Assembly: GCA_937995995.1 (NCBI GenBank)
Contig: CALKIP010000089.1
Span: 1-12,376 of the forward strand
Length of the DNA stretch: 12,376 nt
Reading direction: 5' to 3'
Origin: an uncultured bacterium
Lineage (GTDB): Bacteria > Gemmatimonadota > Gemmatimonadetes > Longimicrobiales > RSA9
Positions within the stretch are counted from its first letter, which is position 1. Each line of letters opens with the position of its first letter. The notes under the pieces were generated by a model. The model saw only the letters and a list, made by a program, of their open reading frames with translations. It did no database searches and had not been told where the DNA came from. Both the position numbers and the translations under genes were made by a program. This document shows, piece by piece, positions 1 to 6,728 of this stretch.

Positions 1-1
1 T

Positions 2-74
2 TGGGGTGTAGCTCAACGGGCAGAGCGGCCGGCTGTTAACCGGCAGGTTGCAGGTTCGAGCCCTGCCGCCCCAG
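2..74 (+). tRNA. tRNA-Asn (anticodon GTT)
   Basis: The full cloverleaf folds by eye. The 7-bp acceptor stem pairs 2-8 with 67-73 and contains one T-G pair. The D stem pairs GCTC (11-14) with GAGC (23-26). The anticodon stem GCCGG/CCGGC (28-32/40-44) closes a loop CTGTTAA, which puts GTT at 35-37. The variable loop is 45-49, and the T stem GCAGG/CCTGC (50-54/62-66) holds a TTCGAGC loop. The discriminator base is G74, as usual for tRNA-Asn. The 3' CCA is not encoded and must be added after transcription. A strong hairpin terminator follows 33 nt downstream. Confidence 0.97.
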
Positions 75-107
75 TCATGGTCGTCCCGTACGACCGATCG
101 ATACGCC

Positions 108-166
108 GAACGAAGATGGCCCGCAGCGGTGCGGTACTCCGCTGCGGGCCATCTTCGTTCTTCTTT
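108..166 (+). terminator. Rho-independent terminator after the tRNA gene, 22-bp perfect stem
   Basis: Positions 108-129 and 139-160 are perfect inverted repeats of 22 bp around a 9-nt loop (130-138). The right arm ends in TTCGTTC and runs into TTCTTT (161-166), a T-rich tail. Placed just after the tRNA on the same strand, it most likely ends the tRNA transcript. The stem is unusually long and perfect. Confidence 0.85.
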
Positions 167-271
167 GGGACCACGTTTCGGCGCCCCGACCGCAGCACAC
201 TCCCGCACACTTCTTGCAGGAGCCCTGCGGAGCCCGCCAACCACCTTCGACCCCCTCGCAGGAGGTGCTGT

Positions 272-619
272 ATGTGGCTCTTCTCCTTCCTATCCAGCCC
301 GCGTGCAGCCGATGCGGACGCGGAGCTACGCGCCGAGCTCCGGGAGTTCGCACACGATGGCCTGGTGCAACTCGCCCTCGACCTCGAGCAGAACGCGGTC
401 AAGCGCGGCACCTGGGACGGCTGCGTGCTCAGCTACCGGCGCGGCTACGCAGGCTCGGTCGACTGCGACCGCAAAGGCCGGCGTGGCAACGCGTTCACCC
501 GCTACTGGGATGCCGAGCGCATCGACCGCGAGCACGTCCTTCACCTGGTCCAGGATGAGATCCGTTCCCGCCAGGCCACCGGCGCGCCTCGCCACCACGA
601 GAGCCCGGCAACCGTCTAG
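272..619 (+). CDS. Small protein of unknown function (115 residues)
   Basis: I do not recognise the family. The start at ATG 272 was chosen because a near-perfect Shine-Dalgarno AGGAGGT (260-266) lies 5 nt before it. The same frame is open back to position 77, but that stretch crosses the tRNA terminator and reads as Arg/Pro-rich noise. The protein begins with a short hydrophobic stretch (MWLFSFLSS) followed by an acidic amphipathic helix (about residues 13-42). A distinctive core follows: GTWDGCVLSYRRGYAG (46-61), two cysteines (51 and 65), then GNAFTRYWDAERI (72-84) and a C-terminal helix. The tail after about residue 100 looks disordered. The Trp/Cys/Tyr-rich core looks like a conserved small domain, not noise. 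The gene stands alone between the tRNA terminator and a convergent hairpin at 670-703. Confidence 0.75.
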   Translation: MWLFSFLSSPRAADADAELRAELREFAHDGLVQLALDLEQNAVKRGTWDGCVLSYRRGYAGSVDCDRKGRRGNAFTRYWDAERIDREHVLHLVQDEIRSRQATGAPRHHESPATV

Positions 620-669
620 CTGCACACCTTCCATCTCGCCGAGCACCCCTCGGATGTCCAGCCCGCTGG

Positions 670-703
670 AGTGACGGCGTGTGGACCCCCACGCGCCGTC
701 ACT
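670..703. terminator. GC hairpin between convergent genes (possible bidirectional terminator)
   Basis: AGTGACGGCGTGTGG (670-684) pairs with CCACGCGCCGTCACT (689-703). This gives a 15-bp stem with one G-U pair and a 4-nt loop. It sits between the stop of the 115-residue gene (+) and the stop of the lytic transglycosylase gene (-). There is no T-run on either side, so this is inferred to be a transcription end only from its strength and its place between converging genes. Confidence 0.55.
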
Positions 704-731
704 CCCGGGTTCCCGTCATACGGGGCTCGGC

Positions 732-1481
732 CTACTGTGCGCCGATGGGCTGCGACGAGGCCCCGGCGCCCTCCGCCAGATTCGGCCGTAGCCACGCCAG
801 CACGCTCGCTCGGCCCGCACGAGCGTACACGTGGTAGGGATAGCGGTGGCAGTCCGGTGTGTTGGTGCCTCGGACGCAGCCGTTGTAGCGGAGCAACGCT
901 CGCTCGACGTCGCCTTTCGACTCACGGAAATAGTGCGCGAAGATACGCGCACCATGGCAGATGTTGGCCTCGACATCCTCCAGGTCCGGCTCGCACGGCG
1001 GCCAGTTGCCCCGATGCTGAGGCATGACCTGCATGAGCCCTACGGCGCCCACGGGACTGCGTATCACCGGGTCCAGCCAAGGATTTTCGACCAGCAGCAC
1101 GGCAAGTAGAAGCCTCGGCTCGAGACCCAGCCGCCGTGCTTCCGAGACGAGCGCCAGCGCAATGCGACGCGTCAGCGCAACATCGTCCCTGTAGTTCATC
1201 AGCACCCGCGCAATCGGGGCGACCTCACCCTCGTAGTACGACTCGACCTCCCGCCACAACACTGCAGCGCGCTGCGCCCGCTCCATGAGCCGATCCACGG
1301 AGGGCGCCGTGCGCTCCACGTATTCGCCGGATTCGTGAGCCACGGCATCCTGCCCCCGAACCGCCAACGCGCCCAACACTGCCACGACGACGAGGGCCAG
1401 AACCACTGCCCAGCGACGCCGCTCGTCCGGCCCCCACAGGGACCGGAGCACCGTCATGAGGAGATCGGGTGTGGTATTCAT
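732..1481 (-). CDS. Membrane-anchored lytic transglycosylase, SLT domain
   Basis: This is predicted to cleave the peptidoglycan MurNAc-GlcNAc bond, leaving a 1,6-anhydro end, on the periplasmic side of the inner membrane. ATG 1481 gives 249 residues; a GAGGG lies about 10 nt upstream, and the longer in-frame start at 1556 adds only Arg-rich sequence. Residues 24-41 form one membrane segment after a positive RRR cluster. Residues 52-100 are helical. The SLT core runs from about 105 to 232: catalytic Glu132 in LLVENPWLDP, GAVGLMQVMP (145-154), NICHGARIF (173-181) and RYNGC (198-202). The residue after the catalytic Glu is Asn, where the family usually has Ser. Cys163/175 and Cys202/211 could form disulfides. 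The final 15 residues look disordered. A sigma-54-like element lies upstream at 1552-1567, with a small hairpin (1508-1529) in the presumed leader. Confidence 0.9.
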   Translation of the reverse strand: MNTTPDLLMTVLRSLWGPDERRRWAVVLALVVVAVLGALAVRGQDAVAHESGEYVERTAPSVDRLMERAQRAAVLWREVESYYEGEVAPIARVLMNYRDDVALTRRIALALVSEARRLGLEPRLLLAVLLVENPWLDPVIRSPVGAVGLMQVMPQHRGNWPPCEPDLEDVEANICHGARIFAHYFRESKGDVERALLRYNGCVRGTNTPDCHRYPYHVYARAGRASVLAWLRPNLAEGAGASSQPIGAQ

Positions 1482-1507
1482 GGTCACTTTCCCTCTGAAC
1501 GCTAGAA

Positions 1508-1529
1508 CGGCGGCCAAAACAAGCCGCCG
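1508..1529. repeat. Inverted repeat, 7-bp arms and 8-nt loop
   Basis: CGGCGGC (1508-1514) and GCCGCCG (1523-1529) flank an A-rich 8-nt spacer in an otherwise GC-rich divergent intergenic region. It would lie in the 5' leader of the transglycosylase mRNA, or could be a regulator site for the rightward gene. Its role is not shown by the sequence. Confidence 0.35.
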
Positions 1530-1551
1530 GATCGGAACGCGCCCGGAGCGG

Positions 1552-1567
1552 CGCAAGTGCCGTACCG
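1552..1567 (-). promoter_or_regulatory. Candidate sigma-54 (-24/-12) promoter for the lytic transglycosylase
   Basis: On the minus strand the sequence reads CGGTACGGCACTTGCG, against the consensus TGGCAC-N5-TTGCW. The GG and GC pairs are exactly 10 nt apart, the A and C of the -24 box and the whole TTGC match, and the first T and the final W do not. Predicted transcription would start near 1541, about 60 nt before ATG 1481. This is a visual match only. Confidence 0.3.
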
Positions 1568-1692
1568 GAGCATCTGGGCGGTGGGCGCGGAGCGGCGGCG
1601 ACTGGCCCTGTGCGGAGCGAATCCGATTCCCCCACCGCTCAGGGCAGGCGTGTGGCGGTGGCGCCGGCCCGTGGCGCTACGGCCACACCACC

Positions 1693-1708
1693 GGGTATGC
1701 GGGTTGCA
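1693..1708 (+). promoter_or_regulatory. Candidate sigma-54 (-24/-12) promoter for the 91-residue gene
   Basis: GGGTATGCGGGTTGCA carries GG at 1694-1695 and GC at 1706-1707 with the required 10-nt spacing, and TTGCA at the -12 box is perfect. The -24 box keeps only GG and one A. Transcription would start near 1719, leaving a leader of about 40 nt before ATG 1760. The location and orientation fit, but the -24 box is only a partial match. Confidence 0.3.
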
Positions 1709-1759
1709 GATCCTGATCGGGACATGGAGAACTCGGCCACCCTGGCAGGAGGGAGTACG

Positions 1760-2035
1760 ATGGAGTGGGAACGCCGGCCCCGCAGGGCGACGCCGGAGAT
1801 GACGCAGAGGGAGTTCGAGGATGACCGCGGCCGCCGCTGGGTAGGCAGCGTGACCTCGGGGACCCAGGCAGGCGGTGAGGAGCACGCAGAGGTTTTCTTC
1901 GTGTGTCGCGACCAGCCGGCCGAGTTGAAGCGGGTGGCGCGACTCGACGTTCCGGCAGAAGAGGCGGGCGAGCGCTGGCTCGTCATGGACGAGACGGAAG
2001 TGCGAGAGACGTTCCGACGATCGGACCCCGCGTAG
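1760..2035 (+). CDS. Small acidic protein of unknown function (91 residues)
   Basis: I do not recognise a named family. ATG 1760 is preceded by AGGAGG (1747-1752) at 7-nt spacing. The frame is open back to 1610, but that part has no good ribosome site. Residues 1-15 are Arg/Pro-rich. The centre looks like a small beta domain: REFEDDRGRRWVGSVTSG (17-34), then HAEVFFVCRD (42-51) and KRVARLDVPAEEAGERW (57-73). It ends with an acidic helix, DETEVRETFRRS (77-88). There is no signal peptide, membrane segment or metal motif, so the product is probably cytoplasmic. The gene is divergent from the lytic transglycosylase across about 280 bp and is followed by the AbrB-like gene on the same strand, which has its own promoter-like sequence. 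Confidence 0.72.
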   Translation: MEWERRPRRATPEMTQREFEDDRGRRWVGSVTSGTQAGGEEHAEVFFVCRDQPAELKRVARLDVPAEEAGERWLVMDETEVRETFRRSDPA

Positions 2036-2056
2036 TCGGGGCGAAGCGGCGCAAAC

Positions 2057-2085
2057 TTGCCGGGAGGGTGACATTGAAGTAAATT
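2057..2085 (+). promoter_or_regulatory. Candidate sigma-70-type promoter for the AbrB-like gene
   Basis: TTGCCG (2057-2062) and TAAATT (2080-2085) are spaced 17 nt apart, and each matches 4 of 6 consensus positions. They lie in the most AT-rich stretch of the left part of the window. Transcription would start near 2092, about 60 nt before ATG 2152. Confidence 0.4.
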
Positions 2086-2151
2086 AAAGGAAATACTGCG
2101 GTTACGACGACGTAGGCGCAGTTGATCCGACCCTTTCCCGGGAGGCTCTCC

Positions 2152-2355
2152 ATGGCCCTTTACCGGACGCTCTACTATGGAGATGTCAGCGTAGGCGTTG
2201 GCGGCCGCATCACGATTCCCCAGGAGATCCGGGACGACCTCGGCATCGTCGAAGGCGATGTGTTGACCGTCCGAGTGGAAGAAAGCAGCGAAGGCACTCG
2301 CCAGCTCGTTCTCTGGCGCGCCGAGCGCCAGGTGGCGATCGAGGACGAGGACTAG
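2152..2355 (+). CDS. AbrB/SpoVT/MazE-type DNA-binding protein (67 residues)
   Basis: This is a small transcription factor of the swapped-hairpin AbrB fold, which usually binds DNA as a dimer. ATG 2152 is preceded by GGGAGG (2140-2145) at 6-nt spacing; the longer frame from 2122 lacks this. Residues 12-44 carry the family signature: VSVGVGGRITIPQEIRDDLG (12-31) followed by IVEGDVLTVRVEE (32-44). The C-terminal part is short and acidic (IEDED). MazE-type antitoxins share this fold and are normally followed by a toxin gene. None follows here, because the next gene is convergent, so a stand-alone regulator is more likely. A hairpin at 2384-2406 closes the transcript. Confidence 0.88.
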   Translation: MALYRTLYYGDVSVGVGGRITIPQEIRDDLGIVEGDVLTVRVEESSEGTRQLVLWRAERQVAIEDED

Positions 2356-2383
2356 CGATCTCCACCTATTCGCAAGGCGATCG

Positions 2384-2406
2384 GGGCGGCGCGCGATGCG
2401 CCGCCC
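2384..2406. terminator. GC hairpin between convergent genes
   Basis: GGGCGGCGC (2384-2392) and GCGCCGCCC (2398-2406) form a 9-bp perfect stem with a 5-nt loop between the end of the AbrB-like gene (+) and the end of the LuxC-like gene (-). There is only a TT after the right arm, so a terminator role is inferred from position. Confidence 0.5.
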
Positions 2407-2411
2407 TTACC

Positions 2412-3830
2412 TCATCCTTCCAGGTCTACCCAACGAATCAGTTCGCGTAGCGGTCCACTCCCGTCGTGGTGCCAGGTGGGAGGCGGCCACGGCATCCTCT
2501 CCAGACGGGCAATGCGCGTAGCGCCACGCCGAGCCAGACGCTCGGCGATGTCGGCGAGGCGTGACGGTGGCGCGGCAATGCCCACGGTCTGGAGATAGTG
2601 CGCCCACGGGCGAGTGAGTTCCGCTGTCTCCGCGAGGTCGTCCACCGGTTTGACCCACACCACACGGTTCAGGCAGGACGGACTGAACGCGGGGTCGGCC
2701 TCGTAGATGACGGTGTACTCAGTGCCGCGGCTCGTGTGCAGCGCGACGTCTCCACCGCCGAGGGCGCGAAACTCCATGGCGCCGCGAAGCTGCTGAATGT
2801 CGGCCGCCTCGGCCGCACTGAGGCGCCCGCGCGGCAGTTCCCGCTCCAGACGGTTCAGGGCCTCGGCCACCGCGGCGGCAAACGCCTCGGGCGACGTCTT
2901 CCCACCTCGCTCCACATAGATCACGTGAGGCGAGACGCACCCTTGCTGGTCGAATGTGGCGACGGCCTCGGCGGCAGCGGTGGCCGAGGCCTCCACGGCC
3001 GCGTCGTCGGCCAGCGCCTCGCGGGCAATGGCGGCGAAGGAGAAGCGCGGTCCGTGCTCGACGAGCCGAGCGGTCGCGGGCGCCCGTGCACGCAGGCTTT
3101 CGACGACGTCACCACTGCCGTAGACCACGACCGTATCCGCCGCATCCAGGACGACGCCCTCGAGCCCCGCGCTGCCGCCGGGCCAGTATGCCACGGCGAT
3201 GCACTCGCCCAACTCGGGCGCGACCTCGGCGAGCGTGCGCGCGAAGACGGCGGGGAGCAGCGGGTCGCCCGAGCCGCTCTTCCCGAGGGTGGCCGCCTTG
3301 ACGAGCAGTGAGCGGACCAGCGACGTGACCGCGACCCCGGGGACGTTGCCGGCGAAGACATGGAAGGCGAGCTCGGGGCCGAGTGCACGGACGTGGAGGT
3401 CTCGGCCCCGCTCCGGACGCGGTGCGAAGCCGTCGAGCACCGCCGGGTCGCCCAGCTCTGCACGGAGCAGGTGTTCGAGCGCCTCGCGTCTCCAGTCGGC
3501 GGCCATCCGGTCGAGGACCAGCCGCACCATCGGCGGCGAGTAGCCGGTCACGGCAGGCAGCGCCCGCTCGAGGAGCGTCCTCGCGGGGTCGTCGGGCCGC
3601 ACCAGGCGCCGAGCCACGGCGTCGACCGCGTCAACGACCTCGGCCACCGGCGTGTCGGCCAGGTAGCGGGTCCGGGAGTATCGCAATCGGTCGATGATCC
3701 GGCGAAGCGCGTCGGGCGAGAGCACCGGAAAGCGCAGGCGTACCGCGCCGTCGGCGTATTCGCGCACATCCCAGTCGCGAATGTCCAGCTCCGCCAGCCC
3801 CGGCAGGTGGAATGCGTCGATCGCCTTCAT
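2412..3830 (-). CDS. LuxC-like acyl-CoA/acyl-protein reductase (fatty aldehyde forming)
   Basis: LuxC-family enzymes reduce an activated fatty acyl group with NADPH to a fatty aldehyde through a cysteine thioester. ATG 3830 gives 472 residues, close to the usual family length, and overlaps the stop of the LuxE-like gene in ATGA, so translation is probably coupled; the longer open frame is only LuxE read in another frame. Visible features are FAGNVPGVAVTSL (159-171) and KSGSGDPLLP (184-193) in the cofactor-binding half. The catalytic Cys298 lies in FDQQGCVSPHVIYVE (293-307), matching the LuxC active-site context. The C-terminal pattern RPWAHYLQTVGI (407-418) and WHHDG (453-457) is typical of the family. 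It should act with its LuxE neighbour on long-chain acids. No luciferase or LuxD-like gene is present, so the use of the aldehyde is unknown. Confidence 0.9.
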   Translation of the reverse strand: MKAIDAFHLPGLAELDIRDWDVREYADGAVRLRFPVLSPDALRRIIDRLRYSRTRYLADTPVAEVVDAVDAVARRLVRPDDPARTLLERALPAVTGYSPPMVRLVLDRMAADWRREALEHLLRAELGDPAVLDGFAPRPERGRDLHVRALGPELAFHVFAGNVPGVAVTSLVRSLLVKAATLGKSGSGDPLLPAVFARTLAEVAPELGECIAVAYWPGGSAGLEGVVLDAADTVVVYGSGDVVESLRARAPATARLVEHGPRFSFAAIAREALADDAAVEASATAAAEAVATFDQQGCVSPHVIYVERGGKTSPEAFAAAVAEALNRLERELPRGRLSAAEAADIQQLRGAMEFRALGGGDVALHTSRGTEYTVIYEADPAFSPSCLNRVVWVKPVDDLAETAELTRPWAHYLQTVGIAAPPSRLADIAERLARRGATRIARLERMPWPPPTWHHDGSGPLRELIRWVDLEG

Positions 3831-4960
3831 CGCCGGCGTTCTTCCGCGGCCTGGAGGAGCAGGTCCATGGCAATGGAGCAGCCGCGTGGCGGCGCGCCAC
3901 CCGCCCTGCCGAGAACGACGAACCCGCCCTCGACCATCCGTCCCAGGTCCTCCGTCTGCACGGCGAAGACGGACCCCAGGTTGGCCAGGTCGTAGTGGCG
4001 AAGGATGCCGACGGCACCCGGTTCGACGGGCTCGAGCGTCTCCGGATCGACCGGAACGGTGCGGACCCACGGCGGCACGACCTTGTGGCGCTCGCGGACG
4101 GTGCCGCGCCGGTGACGATCACGCAGGACGTTGTCGTAGAACTGCGAGCCCATCTCGGTCATCCCGTATTCGTTGACCACATGGTCCTCGGAGATGCCGA
4201 GCAGTTCGCCGTACGCGCTGCGCAGTTCCACTTCCGGCACCTCGCGGCTCCGCCCCTTGAAGCCACCGGTGTCCATGATGCGCGACCCTGCCGGCAGCGT
4301 GTAGCTCATCCCGCGCTCTCGGAGATGGTCGGTCCAGTGGACGAAGGCGAAGCTGGTTCCGAGGATCATGACCGGCGTCCCCTCGTCCTCGTACATCCGG
4401 AGGGCGCGGTCGAGGCCGGCGTAGTCGATCCCCAGGGCGACCGTCGCGAAGCTCCTGCTGTCGTCGGTGCCCAGGCGATCCATGACGACGTCGACCATGT
4501 GGGCGAGCGACGAGTCGACCATCTCCTCGACGGAGGGGATGAGCGAGAGCATCGGCATCTCGGCACCGTCGGGGAGGAGGTGCGCGGCGAAGTTCGGGAG
4601 GAGCGCGCCGTGATAGATCGAGAGATCGAGCATGTGGTGCTCGCCCCTCCGCTCCCTGCCGCGGGTGGTGCCACTGGTCCGGAACACGGCCTCGACTTCG
4701 CGCGGGTCACCACTCACCAGCGCGATCTCCTTGAACGCGGCGGTCGGCACCGCGGGGATCCGGCTCCAATGCTCGACCACCTCCGGGAGGATTCCGCGGC
4801 GCCGGCAGTAGGCGGCGTAGGCCGGGTTGCGCTCGTACTGGTAGGCGAACACACGCCGCGCGAACGCCGTGAACTCCTCGTCCGGCAGCGGTTCGTCGAT
4901 GTCGCGCGCGAAAAGCTCGAACAGCTCCGCACGCAGCGCCTGTCCTTCGCGGTCCAGCAT
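3827..4960 (-). CDS. LuxE-like acyl-protein synthetase
   Basis: LuxE-family proteins activate a fatty acid with ATP to an acyl-adenylate, take it onto a C-terminal cysteine and hand it to LuxC. ATG 4960 has a TGAGG 8 nt upstream and starts 10 nt after the YyaL-type gene; the longer frame to 5254 is Arg-rich noise inside that gene. The 377-residue length fits the family. Motifs in order: RTSGTTRG (94-101, phosphate-binding loop), LGTSFAF (200-206), MDTGGFKGRSRE (229-240), NEYGMTEMGSQFYDN (263-277, adenylate-binding type) and DLANLGS (324-330). Cys361 in RGCSIAMD (359-366) is at nearly the same place as the acylated Cys364 I recall for Vibrio harveyi LuxE. All parts needed for activity appear intact. 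The stop overlaps the LuxC start. Confidence 0.9.
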   Translation of the reverse strand: MLDREGQALRAELFELFARDIDEPLPDEEFTAFARRVFAYQYERNPAYAAYCRRRGILPEVVEHWSRIPAVPTAAFKEIALVSGDPREVEAVFRTSGTTRGRERRGEHHMLDLSIYHGALLPNFAAHLLPDGAEMPMLSLIPSVEEMVDSSLAHMVDVVMDRLGTDDSRSFATVALGIDYAGLDRALRMYEDEGTPVMILGTSFAFVHWTDHLRERGMSYTLPAGSRIMDTGGFKGRSREVPEVELRSAYGELLGISEDHVVNEYGMTEMGSQFYDNVLRDRHRRGTVRERHKVVPPWVRTVPVDPETLEPVEPGAVGILRHYDLANLGSVFAVQTEDLGRMVEGGFVVLGRAGGAPPRGCSIAMDLLLQAAEERRR

Positions 4961-4970
4961 GACGAGTGCC

Positions 4971-6728
4971 TCAGCGGACGGCTTCGACCGTCGCCGCGAG
5001 TGCGCCGGGCTCCGCGACGGGGGCCGAGCACGTGCGCCCTCCACACACGTACGCCACAGGCGTGTCCGCGGCCTGGAAGCGGAGCGGCCCGATGCGGCCG
5101 CCTCGCTCCATGCTCCACACACGGCGCGACGCCTCGGGCAGCGCCAGCGCCGCCGTGCGCAGTGGCGCCGCCACGTCGGGCGGGCCGACCACGACGATCT
5201 GGAGCGGCGCCTCGAAGTACTCCTCCACCGCGAGGGCGAACTCCGCGCCGGCAACGCCGTAGCGTCCGGCGAGTGGCGAAAGGAGCGCCAGCGTGCGCTC
5301 GGCCATCGCGCGGTAGCTCCGCTCGCCCGTCGCCAGCGTCAGATCATTAAAAAGCCGGGCGGCCGAGGCGTTCGCTTCGAACGGCCGGTCGCGGTACCGC
5401 AGCGCCGCCACGTCCGCACCGGTCGAGACGTGGTCGAAGAAGCCGCCCTCGTCGGCCCAGAGCCGATCCTCGAGAGCGCTCGCAAGGCGCCGGGCAAGCT
5501 CGAGAACGTCGCCGCGCCCCGTCGCCTGTGCCACGGCGACGGCGGCACGCGCGGCGTCCAGGGTGTCGATCAACAGCCCCGTGACGGCCGGCCCCCCATT
5601 CTCACCGTGGAAGTGGCAGAGCAAGCCGTCGGGCTGGACGAACGAGTGGTACAGCGTATCCAGCGCATCGGCGGCTCTCTCCACCCAGTCCGTGCGTCCG
5701 AGGCGCGCGCCGGCCTCCGCCAGCGAGCGGATCCAGTGCGCATTCGCACTCGCGAAGCGGGTGGGGTCGACGTACGGAGCCTCGCGCCCGCGCCGCGCCT
5801 CGGCGTCGAGTGCGAAGTACGCCTCGTCGGCATCCTGGCTCCCGGCCCAGAGCCCACCCTCCAGGCCGAGCGTCTCATCGACCCATGCGACCGTCCGTTC
5901 GGCCACCTCACGCCAGTCCGCACGGTTCTTCAGGTGCGCGCCCAGGGCGAAGGCGCGCAGCATGCCCGCGTTCACATCGAGCAGCTTCTCGAAGCGTACA
6001 GCCGTCCAGTCCGGCTCCAGGGCGTACCGGAAGAATCCGCCCTCGACGGAGTCCCAGAGCTCGCCGGCGAGCATCCCGTCCAACGTCCGTACGGCCATCT
6101 CGCTCCAGTCCGGATTGCCGGTCCGCTCCGCCTGGGCGAAGAGGAGCTCGATCGCCTCCGCGTGCGGGAACTTCGGCGCGGTGCCGAAGCCGCCGTTGCG
6201 GACGTCGAAGCTGTCCTGCATGACGGTCAGGACATCGTCGGCGGCCTCGCGCCGGATCAGCCCGACCGCCGGCCTGCGGGAGCGGGCAGCTTCCAACGCC
6301 TTGCGACGTCGTTCGATCTCCTGCGCCAATCCCGGACGTCGGTCGCGCCAGGCGGTGAGCACACCGTCGGCCACGGTCCGAAATTCATCCGCCGGCCCGT
6401 ACGTCCCCGCCCACAGCACTTCCCCACTCGGCGTCAGAAAGGCATTGGTCGGCCAGCCACCGGCGATGTAGCGATCCTGCACGTGCGGATAGCGGTCCGC
6501 GTCGACACGAATCGGAATCAGTTCGGCATTGATCCGCTCGATCAATCCCGGGTCCGAGTAGGTCGTCTCGTCCATCCTGTGGCACCACTGGCACCACACC
6601 GCGGTCAGGTTGAGGAGAACGGGCCGGTCTGTGCGCGCGGCCTCGTCGAAGGCCGCCTCGCCCCACTCGCGCCAGTGGATTTCGCCGGCTCGGTTCGGTC
6701 GTGGTGAGAATCGGAATCGTTCAGCCAT
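4971..6728 (-). CDS. YyaL/SSP411-type protein: thioredoxin-like DUF255 domain plus six-hairpin-like domain
   Basis: The N-terminal thioredoxin-like domain (about residues 15-125) has TAVWCQWCHRMDETTYSDP (42-60), with the CxxC pair Cys46/Cys49, and GGWPTNAFLTPSGE (90-103). These are the hallmark of the DUF255 family, which more often has CHWC. The rest resembles the (alpha/alpha)-barrel glycosidase-like part of that family: GGFGTAPKFPHAEAIELL (179-196), GGFFRYALEPDWTAVRFEK (230-248) and ENGGPAVTGLL (376-386). The C-terminal CGGRTCSAPV (562-571) adds a second cysteine pair. At 585 residues it is near the short end of the family. No signal peptide is seen, so it should be cytosolic. ATG 6728 has a GGAG about 10 nt upstream. 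It is the first gene of the LuxE/LuxC operon. The biochemical role of the family is not settled. Confidence 0.9.
   Translation of the reverse strand: MAERFRFSPRPNRAGEIHWREWGEAAFDEAARTDRPVLLNLTAVWCQWCHRMDETTYSDPGLIERINAELIPIRVDADRYPHVQDRYIAGGWPTNAFLTPSGEVLWAGTYGPADEFRTVADGVLTAWRDRRPGLAQEIERRRKALEAARSRRPAVGLIRREAADDVLTVMQDSFDVRNGGFGTAPKFPHAEAIELLFAQAERTGNPDWSEMAVRTLDGMLAGELWDSVEGGFFRYALEPDWTAVRFEKLLDVNAGMLRAFALGAHLKNRADWREVAERTVAWVDETLGLEGGLWAGSQDADEAYFALDAEARRGREAPYVDPTRFASANAHWIRSLAEAGARLGRTDWVERAADALDTLYHSFVQPDGLLCHFHGENGGPAVTGLLIDTLDAARAAVAVAQATGRGDVLELARRLASALEDRLWADEGGFFDHVSTGADVAALRYRDRPFEANASAARLFNDLTLATGERSYRAMAERTLALLSPLAGRYGVAGAEFALAVEEYFEAPLQIVVVGPPDVAAPLRTAALALPEASRRVWSMERGGRIGPLRFQAADTPVAYVCGGRTCSAPVAEPGALAATVEAVR

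Noticed and set aside
203..218. Third sigma-54-like element (CCGCACACTTCTTGCA) before the 115-residue gene
   Set aside because: The GCAC and TTGCA parts match and the position fits, but the invariant GG of the -24 box is CG, so I did not call it.
1..271. Possible integration site at the 3' end of the tRNA gene
   Set aside because: I found no second copy of the tRNA tail in the window and no integrase gene.
2152..2355. Reading the AbrB-like gene as the antitoxin of a toxin-antitoxin pair
   Set aside because: No toxin-sized gene follows or precedes it on the same strand; the next gene is the convergent LuxC-like gene.
3812..5350. Long plus-strand open frame of 512 codons opposite the LuxE/LuxC genes
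   Set aside because: It is a GC-driven shadow of the minus-strand genes: low-complexity Arg/Pro/His-rich translation, no motif, no ribosome site.
4869..6707. Long plus-strand open frame of 612 codons opposite the YyaL-type gene
   Set aside because: The minus-strand frame has clear family motifs, whereas the plus-strand translation shows none and ends in the middle of other genes.
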